A stretch of 27,138 nucleotides of DNA from Lachnospiraceae bacterium (GTDB lineage Bacteria; Bacillota_A; Clostridia; Lachnospirales; Lachnospiraceae), in contig JAGADM010000125.1 in NCBI GenBank assembly GCA_017613595.1, forward strand, positions 1-27,138. The letters run 5' to 3'. The translations under genes and the position numbers were made by a program. Position 1 is the first letter of the stretch; each line of letters begins with the position of its first letter. Shown in pieces: positions 15,494 through 23,530 of this stretch. Under the pieces are notes generated by a model, which saw only the letters and a program-made list of their open reading frames with translations, made no database searches and was not told the DNA's origin.

Positions 15494-17113
15494 ATGGACC
15501 AGAAACGTCCGATCCTCAGTAACAAGATTTATCTTTATCTTACTGAGTTCTTCGCAGGAATGTCCGTAATGGCAGTGGAACTTGGCGCAAGCCGTTTGCT
15601 TGCGCCTTATTTTAGTTCATCACAGATTGTGTGGACCATCATCATCGGTACCATCATGATCGCGATGGCTCTCGGAAACATATACGGCGGACGGAGCGCG
15701 GATAAGAATCCGAATCCCGACCGTCTGTACGGCCGTATCATCATCGCCGCTATCTGGATCGCTTTGATCCCCGTGGTCGGCAAGTACATCATCATCGGCA
15801 TCTCGGGACTGCTGATCTTCACGGTCAACAGCAACTTTCTGATCATCGCCGGTTTCGTCACCTGCATGGTGATCTTCGTATTCCCGCTCTTCCTTCTCGG
15901 AACGGTAACGCCTTCCCTCGTGAAATACACGATGGACAGCCTTAGCGACAGCGGACGTACGGTCGGCAACCTGAACGCTTTCAACACGGTCGGAAGCATC
16001 ATCGGAACATTTGTCCCGACCTTCATCAGCATTCCGACAGTCGGTACCGCCATCACGTTCCTTGTGTTCGCGGGTATTCTTCTCGCACTCTCGCTGATCT
16101 ACTTCATCAGCTCTCACATTTCCATCAAAAAGATGAAGAAGGTTCCCGCTTCGATCATGATCTTCATCCTCTGCTGCGTCTTCGGACACAATGACAGCTT
16201 TGCGTTCTGGGATAAGGATCTGACCTACGAAGGCGAGTCCATTTACAACTACCTTCAGGTATATGAAGATGACCGGATGTTCGCCCTGTCGACCAACGTT
16301 CTGTTCGGCGTACAGTCCATCTACATGAAGGAAAAGCATATCGCCGGCGCCTACTTCGACTACGCAATGGCAGGTCCGCTGATGGCGGGCATCAACGAGA
16401 AGGACCGTCCTCTCGACGTACTGATCCTCGGTATGGGAACCGGCACCTACGCGACACAGTGCAGCCGTTATCTGAAACCGATCAATTTCACCGGCGTTGA
16501 GATTGACGAGAAGATTACCGAACTTTCCTACGAGTATTTCTATTTTCCGAAAGACATTCCCGTTATCACATATGACGGACGCGCTTATCTGAATGCCGTC
16601 AAGGACAAATATGATGTCATCCTCGTGGATGCCTACCAGGATATCACGATCCCTTTCCAGATGTCGTCCGTGGAGTTCTTCCGTCTTGTTAAAGACCATC
16701 TCCGTGACGACGGCGTCATGATCGTCAACTTCAACATGCTCGGTGACGGAAGCATCAACGAATATCTTTCGGATACGATCGCATCGGTCTTCCCGGAAGT
16801 GCGTATCGTTCCGGTACCCGCTTTTACGAACACCGAACTGTTCGCCATGAAGAACGACACGATGATGGATACCTTCCGCCGGAACATCGATCTTCTCGAC
16901 GATCCCGACCTGAAAGATTTCATGGACAGCGTCGAGGCCAATATGTATCCCTATCACGGCGGTAAGCACATCATGACTGACGACAAGGCTCCCGTTGAGC
17001 TGCTCGGCATCAAGGTTATCGATTCGATGATTGCCGAAGAAGTTTCCTACTACAAGGACATCTACAAAAAAGAAGGTCTGAAGGGACTTATGGATGCTCT
17101 TCAGGACCGTTAA
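15494..17113 (+). CDS. membrane-fused spermidine-synthase-like protein
   Basis: The 539-residue protein has an N-terminal membrane part (about residues 1-235, roughly seven to eight helices, with ELGASRLLAPYFSSSQIVWT) fused to a Rossmann methyltransferase-like domain of the spermidine synthase family. In the latter the nucleoside-binding motif is LILGMGTGTYA, followed by GVEIDEKI and YDGRAYL. The catalytic region reads VDAYQDITIP instead of the aminopropyltransferase pattern D-x-x-D-P, so true spermidine synthesis is uncertain. Fused membrane SpeE-like proteins are common in bacteria but mostly uncharacterised. The ATG has AGGAGG upstream. A strong terminator closes the mecA unit after it. 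Confidence 0.87.
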   Translation: MDQKRPILSNKIYLYLTEFFAGMSVMAVELGASRLLAPYFSSSQIVWTIIIGTIMIAMALGNIYGGRSADKNPNPDRLYGRIIIAAIWIALIPVVGKYIIIGISGLLIFTVNSNFLIIAGFVTCMVIFVFPLFLLGTVTPSLVKYTMDSLSDSGRTVGNLNAFNTVGSIIGTFVPTFISIPTVGTAITFLVFAGILLALSLIYFISSHISIKKMKKVPASIMIFILCCVFGHNDSFAFWDKDLTYEGESIYNYLQVYEDDRMFALSTNVLFGVQSIYMKEKHIAGAYFDYAMAGPLMAGINEKDRPLDVLILGMGTGTYATQCSRYLKPINFTGVEIDEKITELSYEYFYFPKDIPVITYDGRAYLNAVKDKYDVILVDAYQDITIPFQMSSVEFFRLVKDHLRDDGVMIVNFNMLGDGSINEYLSDTIASVFPEVRIVPVPAFTNTELFAMKNDTMMDTFRRNIDLLDDPDLKDFMDSVEANMYPYHGGKHIMTDDKAPVELLGIKVIDSMIAEEVSYYKDIYKKEGLKGLMDALQDR

Positions 17114-17128
17114 ATAACACATAAAGAA

Positions 17129-17166
17129 ACTCCGGTACGACGCAGGTCATACCGGAGTATTTTTTG
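17129..17166 (+). terminator. strong intrinsic terminator after the mecA unit
   Basis: A perfect 9-bp stem (17129-17137 with 17150-17158) and 12-base loop are followed by ATTTTTTG on the plus strand. On the opposite strand the stem is followed by TTCTTTATG, so it may also serve the converging AraC gene. Confidence 0.92.
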
Positions 17167-17191
17167 CTTTTCGGATTGTCTCCGTACGGCG

Positions 17192-17977
17192 CTAATGCGC
17201 GGAACGGTATTCGCTCGGGGTCTTGCCCGTCACGTTTTTAAACTGTCTCATAAAATAGAATTCGTTCTGATAGCCGCACATTGCCGCGATCTCACGAAGC
17301 GGAAACTTGGTCGCCTTCAGAAGTTTCTTCGAATAATTGATACGGGACGTGATCACGTCAAGGGAAATCTGCGTACCGAACATGTTCTTATACATATGCT
17401 GAAGTCCGGAACGGCTCAGACCGAGTTTCGCGGCCATGTCGTCAACCGAACCGATGCCTTCGGGATGCGCATAAATCTCCACACGGAGCTTGTTGAGAAG
17501 CGCCGCCTTGGCTCTTGAATAGCCCTGTGCCTTATTCTCTGCGTCTTTCGACAGTCTAGCAATCTGCATGCACAGAACACGCATGACCGAAGCTTCCATC
17601 TCAATATGAAGACGGTCTGCCAGATAATGCTCATAATGAAGCGTATGAAGAATCTCCGACAACTCCTCCGAATCGGCAAGCGCTACAGGCTTGTCGAACT
17701 TAAGGCCGGTCTTCTCCATCCACGGAACATCGTCTCCCTGGGTATAAAAACCGATCCAGTCAATGACCATGCTGCCGCGGAGCGGACCGAACACAACCGG
17801 TGTATCCGGACGGAGAAGAACGTAAGACGGCTTACGGATCTCGACGGCTTCGCCCTTGATCTCAAAACGCGCTCTGTTCTTTGCGAGAACAAGCAGCCAG
17901 AAACCCATTCCGTTTGAACGGTTCTCCTCGAATTCTTTACCGAACGTATAACCTACGCCGATGTCATATACCCACAT
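17192..17977 (-). CDS. AraC-family transcriptional regulator
   Basis: The 261-residue protein has an N-terminal cupin-like sensing domain (about residues 1-150, with VLLRPDTPVVFGPL) and a C-terminal double helix-turn-helix of the AraC/XylS type: DDMAAKLGLSRSGLQHMYKNMFG and LREIAAMCGYQNEFYFMRQFKNVTGKTPSEYR are diagnostic. Most such clostridial regulators bind a sugar or related ligand and activate a nearby gene. I start at ATG 17975-17977, with purine-rich GGAAAGGAA directly upstream; a TTG seven codons earlier is possible. It lies 35 bases after the DUF1858 gene on the same strand. No transport or catabolic target is adjacent, so its regulon is unknown. Confidence 0.9.
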   Translation of the reverse strand: MWVYDIGVGYTFGKEFEENRSNGMGFWLLVLAKNRARFEIKGEAVEIRKPSYVLLRPDTPVVFGPLRGSMVIDWIGFYTQGDDVPWMEKTGLKFDKPVALADSEELSEILHTLHYEHYLADRLHIEMEASVMRVLCMQIARLSKDAENKAQGYSRAKAALLNKLRVEIYAHPEGIGSVDDMAAKLGLSRSGLQHMYKNMFGTQISLDVITSRINYSKKLLKATKFPLREIAAMCGYQNEFYFMRQFKNVTGKTPSEYRSAH

Positions 17978-18012
17978 TTCCTTTCCTTCCCCACGCAACT
18001 GACGCGGATTGA

Positions 18013-18216
18013 TTATTTCTCCGTGCTCTTCAGATACTCGTTAATGCGGTCAACAAGTTCGTTTACATCAATACCGTGAACCATGCACGCCTGCTCGATG
18101 GACTCTCCCTGTGCGGAAGGGCATCCTACACAGTGCATACCTGCATCCATCAAAATCTCAACAATGTTAAAGTCGATGCGGATAATCTCGCCGATTTTCA
18201 TATCTTTCGTAACCAT
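18013..18216 (-). CDS. DUF1858 / hydrid-cluster-associated redox-disulfide domain protein
   Basis: The 67-residue protein starts MVTKDMKIGEIIRIDF and contains AGMHCVGCPSAQGESIEQACMVHGID; the CxxC and the following helix match the DUF1858 family, often called the hybrid-cluster-protein-associated redox disulfide domain. A role in redox or Fe-S chemistry is inferred from the family. The ATG has AAGGAG eight bases upstream and a near-perfect promoter. It is read together with the AraC gene and stands opposite a ferredoxin gene whose promoter lies about 100 bases away. Confidence 0.88.
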   Translation of the reverse strand: MVTKDMKIGEIIRIDFNIVEILMDAGMHCVGCPSAQGESIEQACMVHGIDVNELVDRINEYLKSTEK

Positions 18217-18250
18217 TTTATATACTCCTTAATGTTCATAATCTGGGACA

Positions 18251-18279
18251 ATTATAGCGGTTTCCTTTCTTTTCGTCAA
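18251..18279 (-). promoter_or_regulatory. sigma-A promoter of the DUF1858-AraC unit
   Basis: On the minus strand TTGACG (18274-18279) and the perfect TATAAT (18251-18256) are separated by 17 bases; the start codon is at 18216. Confidence 0.9.
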
Positions 18280-18350
18280 GAATTCCGACAAATTGTTTTG
18301 CGTGAATGTATGAAAGTTTTGTGACCCCGGCCCCGGAGCTCTTTTTCCTC

Positions 18351-18379
18351 TTGCATTCGCATATGTTTTGAAATATAAT
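18351..18379 (+). promoter_or_regulatory. sigma-A promoter of the ferredoxin gene
   Basis: TTGCAT (18351-18356) and a perfect TATAAT (18374-18379) are 17 bases apart, giving a leader of about 50 bases before the start codon at 18438. Confidence 0.88.
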
Positions 18380-18437
18380 AAGTCTCGACGGATTGGATAA
18401 CGTCAATAAGTCTATACCCTTGAGGAGGAAATGTAAC

Positions 18438-18611
18438 ATGGCATATGTAATCGGTGACGCTTGCGTTTCTTGCGGTTCTTGTGCGGATGCTTGCCCCGTT
18501 GGCGCTATCAGCGAGGGAGACGGCAAGTACGAAATCAACGCTGACGCTTGTCTGGAGTGCGGCTCCTGTGCAGCTCAGTGTCCGATGTCCGCAATTACCG
18601 AAGGCGAATAA
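18438..18611 (+). CDS. 2[4Fe-4S] ferredoxin
   Basis: The 57-residue protein is a classical clostridial ferredoxin. It has two CxxCxxCxxxCP clusters, CVSCGSCADACPVGAI and CLECGSCAAQCPMSAI, each ligating a [4Fe-4S] cluster. It shuttles low-potential electrons between enzymes such as pyruvate:ferredoxin oxidoreductase, hydrogenase or Rnf. The ATG at 18438-18440 follows GGAGG at nine bases; a longer frame starting at 18393 is rejected because it begins before the ribosome site. The gene is monocistronic with a strong promoter and terminator, suggesting high expression. Confidence 0.97.
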   Translation: MAYVIGDACVSCGSCADACPVGAISEGDGKYEINADACLECGSCAAQCPMSAITEGE

Positions 18612-18630
18612 TAAGAGTCGGAAATCAACG

Positions 18631-18664
18631 AGAAGCCGTTGCAATCGCAACGGCTTCTTTTTTT
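18631..18664 (+). terminator. strong intrinsic terminator of the ferredoxin gene
   Basis: A perfect 12-bp stem (18631-18642 with 18647-18658) with an AATC loop is followed by a run of six or more T residues. The converging dnaB gene ends 17 bases further on. Confidence 0.95.
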
Positions 18665-18680
18665 GTGCTTTTTTGAATTG

Positions 18681-20039
18681 TTACTCGCTCTTCTCCTCGC
18701 GGTTTCCTTTGCTGCGGTCGAGATTCACGAATCTTGTCAGGTTGGCCACCCATCCGAGCTCAACTGTTCCGATCGGACCGTTTCTCTGCTTACCGATGAT
18801 TACCTCGGTAATACCGGGCTTTTTCGAATCTTTATGATAATACTCGTCGCGGTACAGGAACATTACCACGTCGGCATCCTGCTCGATGGCGCCGGAGTCA
18901 CGCAGGTCGGAAAGAATCGGGCGCTTGTCGTCACGCTTTTCCACTTCACGGGACAGCTGCGAAAGCGCGATGACCGGGCAGTTGATCTCACGCGCCAGCG
19001 CCTTCAGCGAACGGCTGATCTCGGATACTTCCTGTTGTCTCGACTCGGCTCTGCGGCCGCCCGTCATAAGCTGCAGGTAGTCGATGATCACAAGCTTCAG
19101 GTCGTGTTCAAGCTTCATCTTGCGGCACTTGGAGCGGAGCTCCTGGATCGAGATACCGGGCGTATCGTCAATCATCAGCTTTGCCTGGCCGAGCACACGC
19201 GCGCTCTGCACAAGTTCGTTCCAGTCGTTGTCTTCGAGGTTACCGGTACGGATCTTCTGCGCGTCGACACGCGAATGCATCGCGAGCAGACGGTTAACAA
19301 GAGATACCGCGTTCATCTCCAGACTGAAGACAGCGGTCGGCACCTGATTCTTTACGGCAATATAATCCGCCAGGTTTAAGACAAATGCCGTCTTACCCAT
19401 GGACGGTCTCGCGGCGATCAGGATCAGATCGGACGGCTGCAGGCCGGCGGTCTTATAATCAAGATCCAGGAAGCCGGTTGCGATACCGGTAACCGTACCC
19501 TTGTTGCGGTATGCCGCCTCGATGTTCTGGATCGCGTGTACGACCACTTCCCCGATCGGGGTGATATCATTATGCTTCTGCTCCTGAAAGATCGAGAAAA
19601 GCTCTTTCTCGGCATTCTGGAACAGGTCGTCCGCATCTTCTTTATTCAGATACGCGTTCTGCGTAATTTCCTCGGAAACCTTGATAAACCGGCGCAGTCT
19701 CGCCTTCTCGCGCACGATTCTCGCGTACGAGCGCACATTGGCCGAAGAAGGTACCGAATCGAGCAGGTTGCTTAAGTATTCAAGCGAACACATCTCGTCC
19801 GGCAGCTGCTTTAAACGGAGACGGTTCTGCACGGTAACGAGATCGGCCTCCACGCCTTCCGTGTACAGTTCGGTAAGCGACGTGAAATACACACCCATCG
19901 TCTTATCGTAAAAATCTTCGGATTTTAAAATCTCCGTTGCCTGCTCAATCGCCTCACGGTCCATCATCATGGACCCGATAACCGAATGCTCCGCTTCCAA
20001 GCTGTGCGGGGGCACCCGTTTGATTACATTGTCATCCAT
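18681..20039 (-). CDS. dnaB: replicative DNA helicase DnaB
   Basis: The 452-residue hexameric helicase unwinds DNA ahead of the replication fork. The N-terminal domain (VPPHSLEAEHSVIGSMM) is standard; the RecA-like motor contains the Walker A ARPSMGKTAF, Walker B LKLVIIDYLQLM, and the segments SRSLKALAREINCPVIALSQLSREVE and DLRDSGAIEQDADVV. No intein or insertion disturbs these motifs. It starts two bases after the rplI stop codon, with its ribosome site (GGAAGGA) inside rplI. Note that in Bacillus this gene is called dnaC. Confidence 0.97.
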   Translation of the reverse strand: MDDNVIKRVPPHSLEAEHSVIGSMMMDREAIEQATEILKSEDFYDKTMGVYFTSLTELYTEGVEADLVTVQNRLRLKQLPDEMCSLEYLSNLLDSVPSSANVRSYARIVREKARLRRFIKVSEEITQNAYLNKEDADDLFQNAEKELFSIFQEQKHNDITPIGEVVVHAIQNIEAAYRNKGTVTGIATGFLDLDYKTAGLQPSDLILIAARPSMGKTAFVLNLADYIAVKNQVPTAVFSLEMNAVSLVNRLLAMHSRVDAQKIRTGNLEDNDWNELVQSARVLGQAKLMIDDTPGISIQELRSKCRKMKLEHDLKLVIIDYLQLMTGGRRAESRQQEVSEISRSLKALAREINCPVIALSQLSREVEKRDDKRPILSDLRDSGAIEQDADVVMFLYRDEYYHKDSKKPGITEVIIGKQRNGPIGTVELGWVANLTRFVNLDRSKGNREEKSE

Positions 20040-20041
20040 CG

Positions 20042-20488
20042 TCAGATTCCTTCCACCTTGACGGTAAGTTCAGAGGTAACCTGCGGGTGAAGCTTCACGG
20101 CCGCGGAAAATGTGCCTTCGTTCCGGATCGGATTCGCAATCGAAATCTTCTTCTTGTCAACATCCAGTCCGAGCTGCTCCTTCATCGCCTCCGCGATTTC
20201 CTTTACGGAAACGGAACCGAATACCTTTCCGTTCTCGCCGGTCTTAATGCGGACAACAACCGAACTTCCCTCGATCTTCGCGCCGAGCGCCTGTGCCGCC
20301 TCAAGCTGTTCCTTCTCAAGCTTCGCCTGCGCTGCCTTCTGCAGTTTCAGGTCGTTCAGGTTCTTGGCATTGGCCTCAAGCCCGAGCTTCTTCGGAAGGA
20401 TAAAGTTCCGAGCGTAGCCGTCGCTTACTTTTACTACTTCGCCCTTCTTTCCGAGGGCTTTTACATCCTGCAGCAGAATAACTTCCAT
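20042..20488 (-). CDS. rplI: 50S ribosomal protein L9
   Basis: The 148-residue protein begins MEVILLQDVKALGKKGEVVKVSDGYARNFILPKKLG, the diagnostic N-terminal domain of L9, and ends with the C-terminal rRNA-binding domain containing KLHPQVTSELTVKVEG. Length is normal. The start lies one base after the gdpP stop, and its GGAGG ribosome site is part of the last gdpP codons (Arg-Gly-Gly-Glu), so it is translationally coupled. The gdpP-rplI-dnaB order is conserved across Firmicutes. Confidence 0.98.
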   Translation of the reverse strand: MEVILLQDVKALGKKGEVVKVSDGYARNFILPKKLGLEANAKNLNDLKLQKAAQAKLEKEQLEAAQALGAKIEGSSVVVRIKTGENGKVFGSVSVKEIAEAMKEQLGLDVDKKKISIANPIRNEGTFSAAVKLHPQVTSELTVKVEGI

Positions 20489-20489
20489 T

Positions 20490-22538
20490 TTACAATTCTC
20501 CTCCTCGTTTCATCGACTGAAGGACAGCCTTAACCGAACGCACGGCCTCTTCGGGCGTCGTATCGGTAAACTGTGCTCCGGCCACCGTCATATGGCCGCC
20601 TCCGCCGAGTTTCTCCATAATTACCTGCACATTGACTTCATCCACCGAACGCGCGCTGACGTAAATCTTCTCTTTATACGGGGTGAAGACAAATGAGGCG
20701 CTGATCCCTTTAATCTCCATCAGATCATTCGCCACCTGCGCGCCGAGTACGGTAGGCGACTCGACTTCCTGCGCCTCGCAGATCGCGAGAGCGAACGAGT
20801 CTAAGAAAATCTCGGTTCCGGCAATTGCCTTTGCCTTCTCGAGGTATTCGTTCATATCGGTCCGGAAAGCCTTCCGGATACGGGTAATGTCGGCGCCGTT
20901 TCTGCGGAGGAAAGCCGCCGCTTCAAACGTACGGACACCGGTCTTCGTTAAGAAGTTGTTCGTATCGATCATGATACCGGCATACATCGCCTCCGCCTCA
21001 AGCGGCTTGATCTTCAGGCCGTCGCCGATGTACTGCAGGATCTCCGCGACAAGCTCACACGCCGAGGAAGCGTACGGTTCGATATAGGAAAGCTGCGCCT
21101 TCTCAATCGAGTCGGTGGTCAGACGGTGATGGTCGAGAACGATGATATCGTTCATCTGGTCCACCATCTCCGGACACTCGGTAATGATCGGACGGTTTAC
21201 GTCCACGATAACCAGCAGGTCCTCCGGACGGGCAATCTCAAGCGCCTTCAGGTTGCTGATGAACATATCGTCTTCATAATCGCTGTTATTGAAGAACTGC
21301 GAGATCATCGGGCGCACCGCGCTGCCGACCTCGTTGATGATGATATGCGCCTTCTTGCCGAGATGCTTCGCGATCCGGTATACGCCGACCGCGGAACCGA
21401 ACGAATCCACGTCGATATTCGTGTGACCCATGATGAAGATTACTTCACGCGTTTCCATCAGCTCGCGGAGCGCGTGCGCCTTTACTCTTGCCTTAACACG
21501 GGTGCTCTTCTCGACGGATTCACTCTTACCGCCGTAATAGGTAATGCTGTCGCCGTCCTTGATAACAGCCTGGTCGCCGCCACGTCCGAGCGCCAGATCG
21601 ATTGCCGCGCGGGCGTTCTCATATCCCGCCGCGTAGGTCGGCGCGTTGACGCCGAGCCCGATACTGACGGTGATCATCGACTCCGCCGTACCGAGGTTTA
21701 CGGAACGGACTTCTTCGAGGATCGAGAACTTCTTCTCGGTCATCTCCGGCAGATACCGGTTCTGGAACACGAAGAAATATTTATCCTTCTCAATCTTCTT
21801 AATCAGAGCCTTGATGCCGTTCATGTACTTGTTGATCTTCTGGTCGACAAGAGCGGTCAGAAGGGAACGCTTCACTTCGTCAACAGCCTCAAGAACTTCG
21901 TCGTAGTTATCGATATAGAGCAGTCCGCAGATCAGACGGTTGTCATAGTTCTCCTGCTTTAAAAGACGGATCTCGGTCTCATCGAACAGGAACACCGCAA
22001 CCAGCGAATCGACCTTCGTCCCTTCGGGATTCATGATCTTCTTCGATTCCAGATCGTCGCGCAGGTTCTGGGAATCCATCAGCTTCATCCGGACAAGGTA
22101 GTTCCGGTCGCCGATAACCGTGCGGTAGGCGCGGTCGTCACCGGCCTGTTTCGGAAGGGAAAATGCCTTCACGTCAGGCATCAGTTCGCGGATGCTGTAG
22201 CCGCGGTGACGATGGCTGATCTCATAGAACCGGTCGTTACACCAGATTACGGAACCCTCGGAATTCAGGATTGCGTAAGGCGTTTCGAGATCCTCGAGCA
22301 TCTTGTGCTGCACCTTGTAATAATCGAGCGCGAAATCGGTATAGTCGCGCAGCAGATTCGACTTATGATGAAGGAACAGAAAGATTGCCGCCGCATAATA
22401 GATCGCCGTCGTAAGAAACAGCATCGTTCCGGCCTGACGGCTCACAAAAAAGGCTGCCACCGAAACAACCACGAAGAGCGCTCCCAGAAGGAACGGCCAC
22501 AACAGATAGACTGCCAGTCTTTCTTTCCCGAATTTCAT
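20490..22538 (-). CDS. gdpP: cyclic-di-AMP phosphodiesterase GdpP
   Basis: The 682-residue membrane protein hydrolyses c-di-AMP to pApA. Two membrane helices (about residues 8-57) precede a PAS-like domain (about 70-150), a degenerate GGDEF domain (about 195-330, ending ALGRGGDQAVIK), then DHH and DHHA1 domains. The metal ligands are all visible: GHTNIDVDSFG (His, Asp, Asp), VIVDVNRP, VLDHHR, and IDTNNF; the DHHA1 glycine motif GGGGHMTVAGAQ closes the protein. I start at ATG 22536-22538 (MKFGKERL), seven bases after AAGGA. It is the first gene of gdpP-rplI-dnaB. Its link to the K+ transporter genes in this window is functional rather than physical. Confidence 0.95.
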   Translation of the reverse strand: MKFGKERLAVYLLWPFLLGALFVVVSVAAFFVSRQAGTMLFLTTAIYYAAAIFLFLHHKSNLLRDYTDFALDYYKVQHKMLEDLETPYAILNSEGSVIWCNDRFYEISHRHRGYSIRELMPDVKAFSLPKQAGDDRAYRTVIGDRNYLVRMKLMDSQNLRDDLESKKIMNPEGTKVDSLVAVFLFDETEIRLLKQENYDNRLICGLLYIDNYDEVLEAVDEVKRSLLTALVDQKINKYMNGIKALIKKIEKDKYFFVFQNRYLPEMTEKKFSILEEVRSVNLGTAESMITVSIGLGVNAPTYAAGYENARAAIDLALGRGGDQAVIKDGDSITYYGGKSESVEKSTRVKARVKAHALRELMETREVIFIMGHTNIDVDSFGSAVGVYRIAKHLGKKAHIIINEVGSAVRPMISQFFNNSDYEDDMFISNLKALEIARPEDLLVIVDVNRPIITECPEMVDQMNDIIVLDHHRLTTDSIEKAQLSYIEPYASSACELVAEILQYIGDGLKIKPLEAEAMYAGIMIDTNNFLTKTGVRTFEAAAFLRRNGADITRIRKAFRTDMNEYLEKAKAIAGTEIFLDSFALAICEAQEVESPTVLGAQVANDLMEIKGISASFVFTPYKEKIYVSARSVDEVNVQVIMEKLGGGGHMTVAGAQFTDTTPEEAVRSVKAVLQSMKRGGEL

Positions 22539-22588
22539 AGACTCATCCTTTCCGCCGGATGCAGATGTCATCCCGCTCTATTCACTTT

Positions 22589-22594
22589 ATCATA
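22589..22594 (-). promoter_or_regulatory. possible -10 element for gdpP-rplI-dnaB
   Basis: The minus strand reads TATGAT about 50 bases before the gdpP start, just past the terminator of the preceding gene. No convincing -35 hexamer is found, so this is a weak call resting on position. Confidence 0.3.
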
Positions 22595-22623
22595 TTCTGA
22601 CGGAAAAGGAAAGAGAAAGAGTG

Positions 22624-22650
22624 AAAAAACGGCAGCCCCAAGGGCCGCCG
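22624..22650 (-). terminator. intrinsic terminator after the amidohydrolase gene
   Basis: A 9-bp stem with one G-U pair (22630-22638 with 22642-22650) is followed on the minus strand by six T residues. A second tight hairpin, CCGCGGC-AAA-GCCGCGG at 22671-22687, lies between it and the stop codon at 22694 and may protect the transcript end. Confidence 0.88.
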
Positions 22651-22693
22651 CTATGCTCACACGATCTCCTCCGCGGCAAAGCCGCGGGAATTC

Positions 22694-23482
22694 TCATTTG
22701 CCGTAAAGAATACGCTCCGCATTCGTATGCGTCATCAGCGTAAACTCCTCTTCCGTCAATCCGAGACTGCGGAGTCTTCTAAGTTCATCGCCCGGATTCC
22801 ACATCGGGAAATCAGACCCGAACAGGAAACGTTCCGCTCCGTACATGCGGATCAGTTCCTTCGAACGCTTTGCACCGAGATACATCATCGAACTGCTGCA
22901 GTCAAGATAGCAGCCGGTATCGAGAAGGTATTCCACGGCCAGATCCTGCACGCTCCATCCGCCGAAATGGGCCGCGATGAAAGTCAGCTTCGGGAACATG
23001 TCAAGCACTTTCCTGACACGCTCCGGCGAGTCGTAGTCATAACGGTAGTCGCCGCAGTGCACGAGGATCGGCAGACGCCCCTGAATACTGTCATACACTT
23101 CGAACATACGCGGATCGTCTACGTTAAACCGCTGCGAATCGGGGTGGATCTTCACACCGGAGAGCCCGAGAGAACTCATACGCTCGATTTCATCGCATTT
23201 GCCTTCGAAATCCGCGTGGATGGTGCCGAAACCGACGAAACGGTCCGGGTTCTCCTTCACGGTTTCCGATATGAAATCGTTCACGCTCTGCACCTGCTTC
23301 GCGCCGGTCGCAACGGAATGCACGATGAAACGGTCAATCCCCGCTTCGTCGCCGAGCGCGAGAAGACTTCCCACGGTACCGTCCTCATGCATTTTGAGAT
23401 TGTAAAAATTTCCAACTCCTTCAACAGCCTTCTGCGCAATCTTACCGGGATAGATATGCGCATGAAAATCATAGATCATCAT
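22694..23482 (-). CDS. amidohydrolase-2 family metal-dependent hydrolase
   Basis: The 262-residue protein is a TIM-barrel hydrolase of the amidohydrolase-2 family. Metal ligands expected for the family are visible: the N-terminal H-x-H in YDFHAHIYP, KIHPDSQ, ILVHCGDYRY, AAHFGGW, and the C-terminal aspartate in FLFGSDFPMWNPGDEL. The substrate cannot be read from sequence; relatives include decarboxylases of aromatic acids and unknown hydrolases. Two adjacent ATGs (23480-23482 and 23477-23479) share one AAAGGA site. The start lies only 15 bases after the terminator T tract of the upstream gene, so its transcription depends on read-through or a hidden promoter. Confidence 0.85.
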   Translation of the reverse strand: MMIYDFHAHIYPGKIAQKAVEGVGNFYNLKMHEDGTVGSLLALGDEAGIDRFIVHSVATGAKQVQSVNDFISETVKENPDRFVGFGTIHADFEGKCDEIERMSSLGLSGVKIHPDSQRFNVDDPRMFEVYDSIQGRLPILVHCGDYRYDYDSPERVRKVLDMFPKLTFIAAHFGGWSVQDLAVEYLLDTGCYLDCSSSMMYLGAKRSKELIRMYGAERFLFGSDFPMWNPGDELRRLRSLGLTEEEFTLMTHTNAERILYGK

Positions 23483-23497
23483 ATTGTCCTTTCGCAG

Positions 23498-23523
23498 AAA
23501 AAGAGCCGCCGTTCCGGCAGCTC
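23498..23523 (-). terminator. intrinsic terminator/attenuator before the amidohydrolase
   Basis: A 9-bp stem with one G-U pair (23503-23511 with 23515-23523), loop of three, is followed on the minus strand by five T residues. It begins eight bases after the stop codon of the zinc-ribbon gene and ends 15 bases before the amidohydrolase start codon. Confidence 0.8.
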
Positions 23524-23530
23524 CGGTAAT

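Noticed and set aside
14689..15525. 278-residue open frame antisense to mecA
   Set aside because: The mecA reading has family motifs, promoter and ribosome site; the antisense reading has none.
15620..17122. 500-residue open frame antisense to the spermidine-synthase-like gene
   Set aside because: The composition is rich in His, Asp and Arg, typical of the reverse reading of a G/C-ending codon gene; the sense gene has clear domains and a ribosome site.
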